A stretch of DNA of 64,000 bases from Vibrio tasmaniensis (GTDB lineage Bacteria > Pseudomonadota > Gammaproteobacteria > Enterobacterales > Vibrionaceae). The position numbers were made by a program, and so were the translations under genes. The stretch is taken from NCBI RefSeq assembly GCF_024347635.1, contig NZ_AP025511.1, positions 434,001 to 498,000 of the forward strand, read 5' to 3'. Under the pieces are notes generated by a model. It was not told the origin of the DNA. It saw only the letters and a list, made by a program, of their open reading frames with translations, and ran no database searches. Shown here piece after piece: positions 54,150 to 63,020 of this stretch (the first letter of the stretch is position 1; each line of letters begins with the position of its first letter).

Positions 54150-57100
54150 GTGAACGAAATAAATACCAATAAACACGAGATTCTACAAAGTACCTTGAAG
54201 ATTGCAAAAACAAAGAGCTTCAATATTGCGCAAACAAACAGCTTCAAGCGTTCATCTTTAGCCAAGGCGATATTGCCTCTCGTCACCGCGACCTTGGTAG
54301 CAGGCTGTGGAAGCGACACGAGCAAAACAAACTCTGACAGCAATAGTCTATATAAAGCCGCTGAAAACGAAGTTGTTATTTATTACAAACGAGATGTTGC
54401 AGCGGCTCGCGCTTCTGCCTCGACCTACGACGGTTGGGGGCTTCACCTTTGGAATGGCGAAGGTTGTACGAGCACTGACTTAGTCGGCATGGGATTAGGT
54501 AGCAATGGGACTGACTGGGATGTACCTTATGAATTCAAGGGCATCAATGATACCTATGGCGCCTACTACGTATTGAAAGTCGACCCCGATGCATCTGACC
54601 CTCATAAGTGCATCAACTTCATTTTGCATAATGGCGGCGATAAGGCGTTTGGCAGCGCCAACTCGAAAATTGATCTCACCAAACTGAGTCAATCTCAATC
54701 TGTATTCGGTTTCCATGGCAGCAGCGCGTTGTACTACGAACCGATTTCAGAACGCCCAGTTAAGATTGATGGCCAGAAGGCACATTGGTTGGACTCAAAC
54801 ACAATCGCTTGGGAAGCAGCAGACGGTGCCGATTCTCTCAAGTTGTTCTACGCACTCGATAACAGCATCACGATAAACGATGATAAGGCGATCGTCGGTG
54901 GGCAGGCCGTTGAACTCAAAAAAGATGGCAAGCTATCCTCTGCATTAAAAGAACGCTTCCGTCATCTAGCAAGCCTACCCGCTTTATCAATTGATGTTGA
55001 CACCAGCACGCTGAGGACCATCTTGAAATCTCAGATCATTGTTGTTGCGTATAATGCGAGTGGCGACGTTATCTCTTCAACTGAAGTTCAAAAGCCCGGC
55101 GTACTTGATGCTGTATTTGCCAACAAAGAGACGGGTAACGCAATGGGAGAAACACTGGGGGCGATTGTGGAAGGCAACACGACGACCTTCAAGCTTTGGG
55201 CCCCTACCGCGCAAGATGTTGAACTCGTCCTCTACAGCGAAGACCGACAAAGTTCAAAAGTGATCCCAATGACGGAAAGCTTGGAATCAGGAATTTGGAC
55301 AACGGATTCAATTTCTAACGCCGTGAACAGTTATTATCGCTACCAAGTGAAGGTTTATCACCCAACCACAGGCAATATCGAAACTCGTCTTGTGACCGAC
55401 CCATACTCACTCGGCTTGTCGAAGAATTCAGCATACTCTCAAGTGATTGACCTTGATGAAGCAGCACTGATGCCACAAGGTTGGGCTGGATATAAGCGCC
55501 CAACGGTGAAGAAAGACGAAGACCACGTACTGTACGAATCACACCTTCGTGACTTTAGCTTCAGTGATAAGTTAGGTACAGCAAGCTTAAACGGCAAGTA
55601 CCTAGCGCTAACAGAAGCCGATCGTGAGTCAGTAAAACACTTGAAAGCTCTGAAAGATGCCGGTTTAACTACGCTTCATATCTTACCTGCATTCGATATC
55701 GCTACCATCAATGAAGATGACGCGAGCCGCGTGGATATCACCGACACCGTTGGCAAACTCTGTAACGTAAAACCAACGGCGACTTTATGCGGCACCGAAG
55801 ATGAAAACAAAACCATCGAAACCGTACTCAACAGCTATAACTCTTCAACAGGCGATGCCCAAGCTCTAATGAACGATCTGCGTATGCTAGATAGTTTCAA
55901 CTGGGGCTACGACCCATTTCATTACACCGTTCCAGAGGGAAGTTACGCGACAGATCCTAACGGTTCAAAACGTATTCTAGAATTCCGTCAAATGGTTAAA
56001 GCTGCGCACGAAATGGATCTTAAACTGATCATGGACGTGGTATATAACCATACCAATGCGTCTGGCGTGAACGATAAGTCCGTACTGGATAAGATCGTCC
56101 CTGGGTATTATCACCGCCTGAATGTGAACACTGGTGGCGTGGAAAGCTCAACGTGTTGTGATAACACCGCAACTGAAAACCTAATGATGGGTAAGTTGAT
56201 GGTCGACTCACTCAAGGTATGGGCTGACGACTATAAGGTTGATGGTTTTCGTTTTGACTTAATGGGCCACCAGCCAAAAAGCGTAATGGTTGAAGCATTG
56301 AAAGAAGTGCGCAAGATCGACCCAAATACCCTGTTCTATGGCGAAGGTTGGGACTTTGGCGAAGTAGCAAACAACGCTCGCTTCGAACAAGCCAACCAGA
56401 TCAATATGGCAGGCACCGAAATTGGCACCTTCTCTGACCGTTTGCGTGATGCAGTACGCGGCGGTAGCCCATTTGATGGTGGTGTCGATTCTGAAGGTAA
56501 GCACCCACTTCGATTTAACCAAGGCTTCGGTAACGCCGCGTTTGCCAACGAAGAAACCAAAGTTGATCAAGATTCAGTCAACGGTCGTTTACACAACCAA
56601 GATCTTGTGCGTTTAGGCATGGCCGGTAACTTAGCCGAATACGTATTACTGGATTACAAAGGCGATACCAAACTGGGCAAAAACGTCGACTACAACGGCG
56701 CACCTGCCGGCTATACCAAAATGCCATCAGAGAACATCTCTTACGTTTCCAAGCACGATAACCAAACTCTTTGGGATAACAACGCTTACAAAATCGCCGA
56801 AGGCACAAGCTCTGCAGAACGAGCTCGTATGCAGTCGGTATCGCTCTCGACCGTCATGTTGGGTCAAGGCATCCCGTTCATACACATGGGTTCTGAACTG
56901 TTGCGTTCTAAATCGATGCAGCGTGATTCTTACGACTCTGGCGATTGGTACAACCGTGTGATGTTTGATGGTACTGGCAATAACTGGAATGTTGGCTTAC
57001 CTCGTGAAGACAAAGATGGTGCCAATTGGGAACTCATCAAAACCATCATTGCCGACAGCACAGCCAAGCCTGCAAAAGAGGATATTGACCTCACCAAGCA

Positions 57101-57863
57101 GCAATTCCTAGAGTTGTTAAAAATCCGCAGCTCAAGTGAACTGTTCCGCTTAGACACAGCAGAAGAAGTCATGAAGCGTGTCGACTTCCGCAATGTGGGC
57201 AAAGATCAAATCGAAGGCCTGATCGTGATGTCTATTGATGACGGAATCTCCACAGGCAAAGACCTAGATACTACCGCTGATGCGATTGTGGTTGTTGTAA
57301 ACTCAACGAGTAAATCTCAATCGTTCAAGATCACGGGAGCGACGGGCTTTACACTCCATACCATTCAGAAGAACTCTGCCGATGACATCGTCAAAGGCGC
57401 CACCTTTTCCGCTGAGACTTTCACCGTACCGCCATTAACCACCGCAGTGTTTGTGCAAACTCAAGGCGCGTCACAAGGTGCTGGGTTATCGGTTGATAAC
57501 TCACAAAAGGACGTATCTAAGATTCCGCCATATGGCAAAACGACCGTCTATGTACGTGGTGCAATGAACGGATGGAACCCGACGGACGCTTGGGCGATGA
57601 ACTTCGTTGATAACGGCGTTTACTCTGTCACTGGCGCTTTGGCTGTGGGTGAATATGGCTTCAAGTTTGGCGGTTCTACTTGGGGTATCTTGGATATTGG
57701 CTGTCACTCCGTCGACTTAGCTCAGGACTCGATCAATATTGGCAGCGAAGGCGACTGTAAGTTGAATGTAACCGAAGCCGGCAACTACACATTCACACTG
57801 AATGCGATTCATCAACTCAATGACAGCGCAGAAAAAGCCGTGGTATCTGTGACGAAACAATAA
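54150..57863 (+). CDS. pulA: Pullulanase-type alpha-1,6-glucosidase, lipoprotein
   Basis: 1237-aa cell-envelope debranching enzyme. A long signal region ends in the lipobox LVAGC (Cys 53), giving a lipid anchor; the next residue is Gly. Order: CBM41 starch-binding region (about 72-200), intermediate domain, CBM48-type (about 335-430), GH13 barrel (about 440-1060), beta domain, and an extra C-terminal domain (about 1130-1237, 'VYVRGAMNGWNPTDAW') resembling a starch-binding E-set. Catalytic residues: Asp 703 ('DGFRFDLMG'), Glu 732 ('GEGWDFG'), Asp 870 ('SKHDNQ'). It hydrolyses alpha-1,6 branches in pullulan and glycogen, feeding maltodextrins to MalP/MalQ. The start is GTG, the only usable start codon before the lipobox. 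Confidence 0.94.
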   Translation: MNEINTNKHEILQSTLKIAKTKSFNIAQTNSFKRSSLAKAILPLVTATLVAGCGSDTSKTNSDSNSLYKAAENEVVIYYKRDVAAARASASTYDGWGLHLWNGEGCTSTDLVGMGLGSNGTDWDVPYEFKGINDTYGAYYVLKVDPDASDPHKCINFILHNGGDKAFGSANSKIDLTKLSQSQSVFGFHGSSALYYEPISERPVKIDGQKAHWLDSNTIAWEAADGADSLKLFYALDNSITINDDKAIVGGQAVELKKDGKLSSALKERFRHLASLPALSIDVDTSTLRTILKSQIIVVAYNASGDVISSTEVQKPGVLDAVFANKETGNAMGETLGAIVEGNTTTFKLWAPTAQDVELVLYSEDRQSSKVIPMTESLESGIWTTDSISNAVNSYYRYQVKVYHPTTGNIETRLVTDPYSLGLSKNSAYSQVIDLDEAALMPQGWAGYKRPTVKKDEDHVLYESHLRDFSFSDKLGTASLNGKYLALTEADRESVKHLKALKDAGLTTLHILPAFDIATINEDDASRVDITDTVGKLCNVKPTATLCGTEDENKTIETVLNSYNSSTGDAQALMNDLRMLDSFNWGYDPFHYTVPEGSYATDPNGSKRILEFRQMVKAAHEMDLKLIMDVVYNHTNASGVNDKSVLDKIVPGYYHRLNVNTGGVESSTCCDNTATENLMMGKLMVDSLKVWADDYKVDGFRFDLMGHQPKSVMVEALKEVRKIDPNTLFYGEGWDFGEVANNARFEQANQINMAGTEIGTFSDRLRDAVRGGSPFDGGVDSEGKHPLRFNQGFGNAAFANEETKVDQDSVNGRLHNQDLVRLGMAGNLAEYVLLDYKGDTKLGKNVDYNGAPAGYTKMPSENISYVSKHDNQTLWDNNAYKIAEGTSSAERARMQSVSLSTVMLGQGIPFIHMGSELLRSKSMQRDSYDSGDWYNRVMFDGTGNNWNVGLPREDKDGANWELIKTIIADSTAKPAKEDIDLTKQQFLELLKIRSSSELFRLDTAEEVMKRVDFRNVGKDQIEGLIVMSIDDGISTGKDLDTTADAIVVVVNSTSKSQSFKITGATGFTLHTIQKNSADDIVKGATFSAETFTVPPLTTAVFVQTQGASQGAGLSVDNSQKDVSKIPPYGKTTVYVRGAMNGWNPTDAWAMNFVDNGVYSVTGALAVGEYGFKFGGSTWGILDIGCHSVDLAQDSINIGSEGDCKLNVTEAGNYTFTLNAIHQLNDSAEKAVVSVTKQ

Positions 57864-57916
57864 GCTTCACATTCACATAATCATCACAGACGAGCCTGTT
57901 TTTTTGGGGAAGAGCG

Positions 57917-57943
57917 AGGGGAGGTATTAACCTCCCCTTTTTT
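57917..57943 (+). terminator. Rho-independent terminator of pulA
   Basis: Stem aggggagg / cctcccct with a 6-base loop and six T. Confidence 0.9.
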
Positions 57944-58036
57944 GAGCAGCCGCTCACATACCACAGCAACTACGCCCCGATTTTCTTACCCAAGGAGGAT
58001 AAAGCCGCATTCTGATTAAGCTAGCCTCCTAACGAT

Positions 58037-58090
58037 AACTTCTATATCAAATACAACGTCTATATCCAATATAACGTCTAACACAGCTTC
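58037..58090. repeat. Imperfect 18-bp repeat, three copies
   Basis: Units beginning aac(t/g)tcta... at 58037, 58055 and 58073; the first two differ at three positions, the third is more diverged. It lies in the leader of the GH13 gene. Confidence 0.6.
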
Positions 58091-58135
58091 AACGACAAAG
58101 CCCTACAGCTCCACTTCTCGAGATGGAATATAAGT

Positions 58136-59902
58136 ATGTACAACAAGAAACATTCAATCTATCAAGTTTTTACCCGTTTGTTCGGCAATCAGAATACACA
58201 GAACACACCTTGGGGAACCATTGAACAAAATGGCGTGGGCAAGTTCAGTGACTTCACCAATAAAGCGCTGACAGAAATTAGAGAACTCGGCATCACTCAT
58301 ATTTGGTACACCGGAGTACCACATCATGCTGTGATCAACGAATACAAGCACATCGGCATCTCAGACGATCATCCAAGCATTGTGAAAGGACGGGCTGGCT
58401 CACCTTATGCCGTCAAAGATTACTACTCCGTAAACCCAGATCTTGCTGACAACCCAGCGCAGCGTTTACAGGAATTCGAAGCCTTGATCAAAAGAAGCCA
58501 TGACAATGGTTTGAAAGTCATCATTGATATCGTCCCTAACCACATTGCCCGTAATTACCAAGGCTTGAATAACCCAGAAGGCGTACATGACTTTGGCGAT
58601 CAAGATGACACGACGGTTGAGTATCATCGCAACAATAACTTCTATTACATTCCTGACAGCGCATTTGAACTGCCCGAGATCGAACCTGCGTTCATTCCTC
58701 TTGGTGGCGAACAACACCCGAATTTAGCCTCACCGTTTCTTGAATCCCCAGCCAAATGGACAGGCAACGGATCGCGCTTGAGCAAACCCAACTTCGATGA
58801 TTGGTATGAAACCGTAAAGATTAACTATGGCGTGCGACCAGACGGTTCGAAAGACTTCCCTGAACTACCGGATGATTACGCGATGCGTGATCACCTCGCC
58901 CACTACCATTTCTGGCAGCACGTTGATGTGCCAGATTCATGGATTAAGTTTCGAGACATCGCATTATATTGGTTAGGAAAAGGCGTCGATGGATTTCGCT
59001 ACGATATGGCAGAAATGGTGCCGGTCGAATTCTGGAGCTATCTCAATTCATCAATCAAAGTAAAGAATCAAGACGCCTTTTTGATGGCGGAAGTGTATCA
59101 ACCGGATCTTTATCGCGATTACATTCGCTTGGGTAAAATGGACTACCTGTATGACAAAGTCGATCTTTACGACGGCCTAAAAGCAATCATGCAAGGTAAG
59201 GCTTCAACGGCAATCATCCCTGAGATCCAACATCAAATGATGGACATCGAACACCACATGATGCACTTCTTAGACAACCACGATGAGCAGCGTGTCGCGT
59301 CTCCTGAGTTTGTTGGTAACCCACACATCGCCAAACCCGCCATGTTAGTCAGTGCGCTATTAAGTAGCTCTCCTACTATGATTTACTTCGGGCAAGAAGT
59401 CGGCGAACCGGGTGCGGAGAACGCAGGTTTTGGGCAACCTTCTCGCACGTCTATATTTGACTACATCGGTGTTCCTCAACATCAAAAATGGATGAACGGA
59501 GGAAAGTTCGATGGTGGGCTGCTCAACGATGATGAAAAGCAGCTCAGACTCTTCTACCAACAAGTGATGACGTTTTCATTGAACCATTCATCGATGACCG
59601 GAGCGTACCAAGATTTACACCAATCCAATCAGCTAAGTGATTCAGTTTATGCTTTCTTGCGTTTTGATAGCCAAGAACTGGTTATCGCCGCGGCTAACTT
59701 CAGCCAAAGCAAAACAGACCATATTCAGTTGAAGGTGACGGCAGAGGTTATTCAAAAACTAGGCATTGCTGACGGAAGCTATACGCTCAAAGAACATATT
59801 GAAGGCGTCCAACAACAGACTCTGTATGTGGAAAATGGTGTCGGTTACTTCAGTGCAGAATTAAACCCCCTAGCCGCTTTCGCTTGGGTGTTACCCCTTT
59901 AA
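58136..59902 (+). CDS. GH13 alpha-amylase-family enzyme, probably cytoplasmic
   Basis: 588-aa glycoside hydrolase without signal peptide or lipobox (N-terminus MYNKKHSIYQVFTR). GH13 motifs: 'DIVPNH' (region I), 'GFRYDMAEM' with the nucleophile Asp (II), 'MAEVYQ' with the acid Glu (III), 'FLDNHDEQR' with the stabilising Asp (IV). A C-terminal beta domain of about 90 residues follows. Lack of a leader suggests action on imported maltodextrins or glycogen, complementing the surface pullulanase encoded just upstream. Exact specificity (amylase, maltodextrin glucosidase) cannot be set by eye. Confidence 0.9.
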   Translation: MYNKKHSIYQVFTRLFGNQNTQNTPWGTIEQNGVGKFSDFTNKALTEIRELGITHIWYTGVPHHAVINEYKHIGISDDHPSIVKGRAGSPYAVKDYYSVNPDLADNPAQRLQEFEALIKRSHDNGLKVIIDIVPNHIARNYQGLNNPEGVHDFGDQDDTTVEYHRNNNFYYIPDSAFELPEIEPAFIPLGGEQHPNLASPFLESPAKWTGNGSRLSKPNFDDWYETVKINYGVRPDGSKDFPELPDDYAMRDHLAHYHFWQHVDVPDSWIKFRDIALYWLGKGVDGFRYDMAEMVPVEFWSYLNSSIKVKNQDAFLMAEVYQPDLYRDYIRLGKMDYLYDKVDLYDGLKAIMQGKASTAIIPEIQHQMMDIEHHMMHFLDNHDEQRVASPEFVGNPHIAKPAMLVSALLSSSPTMIYFGQEVGEPGAENAGFGQPSRTSIFDYIGVPQHQKWMNGGKFDGGLLNDDEKQLRLFYQQVMTFSLNHSSMTGAYQDLHQSNQLSDSVYAFLRFDSQELVIAAANFSQSKTDHIQLKVTAEVIQKLGIADGSYTLKEHIEGVQQQTLYVENGVGYFSAELNPLAAFAWVLPL

Positions 59903-60406
59903 TCAATCGTTCTAAAAGTAACTGGTGATGACGGCGTTAAATCAGAGGAAACGGTACTTAACGTCGTCTTCGGATAAGTGAAATTCAAACAGTCATTGGT
60001 TTTCAAAGCACGCTCTAAGCAGCTATGGCGGGTGGCTGTAGCTTGTTTTTTCCCCATTACGTGACAGAGCATACGCCCGTAACATTTCGACAAGTTCCTC
60101 TTTGACTAAGTTTATCTAATATCTTTGTTGGGCGGCTCAAACTCACTTGACTTAGTGTCAAAATCTACTGGTAAAGATCGCGCCACAAAAACCTTCTCTT
60201 TGCTTGTATTCGATCTAGTTTGTGATTTTAGTTTTCGCCTTACCTATATTATTAATCTATTTATAATTTAAAAAATTTGATAACTCTTCCGTTTAATGTC
60301 ACTTTTTTGCCCAAAAAATGTCACATGTTGGCCTATCAAAATATCAATGTTCTCAATATTATGACGGTACATTTAATTGAGATTACAATTTAGAAAGGCT
60401 CTATCT
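59903..60406. other. AT-rich junction before the transferred-looking operon
   Basis: Base composition drops toward AT from about 60200. Two direct copies of aatgtcac (60296-60303 and 60318-60325) flank a T-run/A-run pair. The 59899-60093 reverse frame is not gene-like. No tRNA or attachment site was recognised. Confidence 0.5.
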
Positions 60407-60964
60407 TTGCAAAAAAAAATAAATTATATATTAATTAATAACATCGAAAAGTTCGATATATACAAAGTTAAACTTGTAGATTTATTAAAACTAAGTCAAT
60501 CAGATGATGCGATATTAGGTTTTGATAATACTTTCAATAACGAAGATTCGAAACGATACCTAGGCTCTCTAGGAAAAGAAATCATAGCTCAGAAATTACA
60601 AATACTCATTGGATTAACTGATGAACTAGTAGTTATTTGCTGCTTTTTAAAAAAGAGCCATCAACAAACCACAAAGCATATTTGTGACCTTCAAAAAGGA
60701 ATGATCCATCCATCTTTACGTGGTTTTGGATTTCTCCAAAAAACTCTAGCCATAATTTCCCACGAGTGTCTAGTGCAAGGAATAGATCTATTAACACTAG
60801 ATGTCAGAGGTGGAAGCAAAGCTCACCTCATGTGGCAACGATGCGGTTTTGAAACTTATGGAGTCTTAAACGACTACAGCCGATACGAAAATAAATCTTT
60901 CGATGGGTATTTCATGAAACAAAAAACATTAGACCTATGGGATAGGTTTAAAAAATTCAAATAA
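60407..60964 (+). CDS. GNAT-family N-acetyltransferase
   Basis: 185-aa protein with a GNAT-like layout: the acetyl-CoA loop region ('MIHPSLRGFGFLQKTLAII', about 98-116, resembling the V-x-P-x-x-R-G-x-G-x-x-L block) and a C-terminal 'LDVRGGSKAHLMWQRCGFETYG' segment (about 138-159) typical of beta5-alpha4. The substrate is unknown. The start is taken as TTG 60407, with AAAGG 8 bases upstream; another in-frame TTG lies at 60377. It is AT-rich and Lys/Ile-rich, unlike the genes to its left. It is the first gene of a four-gene run; acetylation of the product or of a toxic intermediate is one inferred role. Confidence 0.75.
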   Translation: MQKKINYILINNIEKFDIYKVKLVDLLKLSQSDDAILGFDNTFNNEDSKRYLGSLGKEIIAQKLQILIGLTDELVVICCFLKKSHQQTTKHICDLQKGMIHPSLRGFGFLQKTLAIISHECLVQGIDLLTLDVRGGSKAHLMWQRCGFETYGVLNDYSRYENKSFDGYFMKQKTLDLWDRFKKFK

Positions 60965-60977
60965 TAAGGATATAACA

Positions 60978-61745
60978 ATGTCAGTTGGCCAAATTTTATT
61001 AAACAAAAAAGATTTCCGCATTTTAATGCGTGACACTTTAGAAAAACACCTTACTCTCGGACATCCTTTATTTAAATATTTAATGGATGAAGATAACCCA
61101 AACAAGGAACTACTTAAATATACATCATTACAAGGCTATCAGCTTACCAAGCACTTTTTAACTTATATCGAATCCCTATTCTTCTATTGCCCTATTCCAA
61201 AACACAAAAACGCACTGCTACATAACATGTATGAAGAAGAAACCGGAAGATTGTCAAAAACTAAAAACCATGTCGTCCTTATGCAAGATTTCATAAAAGC
61301 AATTGGTATTAACGATAAAGAGCGAGACTCAGCAGTTGCGTTACCCCAAACACAAGCATTGATAGATTACAGAATGAACCCATGTCAGGACCCTAAATTT
61401 TACCATATCGGGGCTGCTGCTGTTCTTGTTGCAAGTGAAGGTCAAAACTTAGAAAGCGTTGGAGAGCAAGCCCGTCACAATATTTTGGGCAAGGTATACA
61501 ACTTAACGGACGAGGATTTATTGTTCTTTTCAGTACATCAAGAAGAGGATGTTGGTCACGTTCAACAAGGTTTAGCACTACTTTCCGACCTCTGCACTAC
61601 ACCTCAAATGCAAATGGAAGCTATAAACGCGATAGACAAGACCTGTCAATTATTTTACGGAATGTATCAAGGTGTGTACGAACATTTTGGCTACGACAAA
61701 ATACGCTTAACTTCGCAAAGTGACATTGCTCTTTTGGAGGTGTAA
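60978..61745 (+). CDS. Heme-oxygenase-like diiron oxidase/oxygenase (TenA/PqqC/CADD fold)
   Basis: 255-aa all-helical protein. The likely iron ligands follow the heme-oxygenase-like diiron pattern: 'YEEETG' (Glu 86-88), His 98 in 'KNHVVL', Glu 154 in 'VASEGQ', then 'HQEEDVGHV' (His 187, Asp 191, His 194). This places it with the iron-dependent group that includes CADD, UndA, SznF and BesC rather than with thiaminase TenA. Known relatives cleave or hydroxylate amino acids and fatty acids using O2. AAGGA is 8 bases before the ATG. It sits 13 bases after the GNAT gene and overlaps the MFS gene by one base. The substrate is unknown; amino-acid chemistry is suggested by the downstream PLP enzyme. 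Confidence 0.85.
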   Translation: MSVGQILLNKKDFRILMRDTLEKHLTLGHPLFKYLMDEDNPNKELLKYTSLQGYQLTKHFLTYIESLFFYCPIPKHKNALLHNMYEEETGRLSKTKNHVVLMQDFIKAIGINDKERDSAVALPQTQALIDYRMNPCQDPKFYHIGAAAVLVASEGQNLESVGEQARHNILGKVYNLTDEDLLFFSVHQEEDVGHVQQGLALLSDLCTTPQMQMEAINAIDKTCQLFYGMYQGVYEHFGYDKIRLTSQSDIALLEV

Positions 61746-62986
61746 TGGAGTTCACTCATCAAAAAAAGGTCATCGCTATTATAGTTGGCGTACTAGTAAC
61801 TTTTTGGGCATCTTCAATAAAAGGTAGTTACCAGGTTTACTTTCTAGACCTTGCTAGCATTTGTGGGTTAGGTAGAGGAATGTTCTCACTGAGTAGTGCT
61901 CTGTTTGGCTTATCTATTGGAATCCTATCACCAATAGTTGGTTGGATATGCGACAAGATTGGCCCAGCTTTAACCATCTTATCTGGCGTTATTGTTGCAG
62001 TTTTTACATATACTGCCATGATACTCCCATTTAATTTTGAAGTATTCTTAATCTTGTTTGGTGTATTGGCCGCTTATGCGCTAACAGCAATGACATTTGT
62101 TCCATTAGCGTTATTAGTTGATCGTATATTCGAAAATAAAAATAAAGGCATGGCGTATGCTGCAATTACTAATGGAACTGCGATTGGTTTTATGGTTTTG
62201 TCTCCATTCTGGGTATGGCTCAACACATTTCTAGCGTGGAAAGACATCAGTATGATTATCGTCATGGTATTCGCTGGCATTATACTCCCGGCTAGCATTT
62301 GGTTATGTAGAACATTTCCCCGTAAAGATTTTATTATTCCTGATTGCAAAGGTAAGGATTCTGAACGTTGGCATCATTATTTACGAAAACCATTATTCTT
62401 ACTGTTAGCGCTTTCATTTGGAGGTTGTGGTGCATCAATGGCTTATCTCGATGTTCATCTAGTTCCGTTGCTTCAAGAACGTTTCACCGCTCAAGAAAGT
62501 AGCACTACTATCGTTGCCTCATCATTAAGCATACTAGGAGCTGCAGAGCTAATCGGAGCATTTATGACCGGGTACATTCTTCGGTTTTCAGCTCCAGCCT
62601 TAATATTATCACTATTGTATGCAATAAGAGCTACAGCTCTAATAATCATCGTATTCGCAGATGATTTTATAATGTGTTTAATATTTTCAATTCTTTTTGG
62701 AATAAGCTATATGGGAACGGTGATTGTAACTTCATTAATGTGTCTAAAAGCATATGGAGAAAAAGTAAAAGGAAAAATATTTGGGTGCCTTTTCACTGTG
62801 CATCAAATATTTGTTTTCGGCACTGTTTGGCTAGGCGGGTTAAGCTACGATTGGACACAAAGTTACGATTTAATCACCTGGGTAGTTGCTGGCTTATGTT
62901 TGATATCAATGGGAACAGGTTTTGTTTTTTATTATTCAAACATGTTTAAAGAAAACTCTAAACAACAAGTAGCTCTGACTTCTTAA
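61745..62986 (+). CDS. Major facilitator superfamily transporter
   Basis: 413-aa protein with twelve predicted membrane segments in two six-helix halves. The loop between helices 2 and 3 carries the MFS motif 'GWICDKIGPALTI' (GxxxDxxG type). It resembles monocarboxylate/oxalate-type or drug-exporter MFS proteins, which cannot be told apart by eye. It shares TAATG with the preceding gene, so it is translationally coupled to the diiron protein. Export of the pathway product, or import of its precursor, is inferred. Confidence 0.88.
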   Translation: MEFTHQKKVIAIIVGVLVTFWASSIKGSYQVYFLDLASICGLGRGMFSLSSALFGLSIGILSPIVGWICDKIGPALTILSGVIVAVFTYTAMILPFNFEVFLILFGVLAAYALTAMTFVPLALLVDRIFENKNKGMAYAAITNGTAIGFMVLSPFWVWLNTFLAWKDISMIIVMVFAGIILPASIWLCRTFPRKDFIIPDCKGKDSERWHHYLRKPLFLLLALSFGGCGASMAYLDVHLVPLLQERFTAQESSTTIVASSLSILGAAELIGAFMTGYILRFSAPALILSLLYAIRATALIIIVFADDFIMCLIFSILFGISYMGTVIVTSLMCLKAYGEKVKGKIFGCLFTVHQIFVFGTVWLGGLSYDWTQSYDLITWVVAGLCLISMGTGFVFYYSNMFKENSKQQVALTS

Positions 62987-63020
62987 TAAAATTGTGCGTA
63001 TAGGATACAAAGGTAATAAA

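Noticed and set aside
59899..60093. Minus-strand 64-codon frame after the GH13 gene
   Set aside because: No ribosome-binding site, overlaps the preceding stop and has no protein-like composition.
60978..61745. Thiaminase TenA for the heme-oxygenase-like protein
   Set aside because: It carries a Glu/His/Asp metal-ligand pattern of diiron members and has no thiamin genes nearby.
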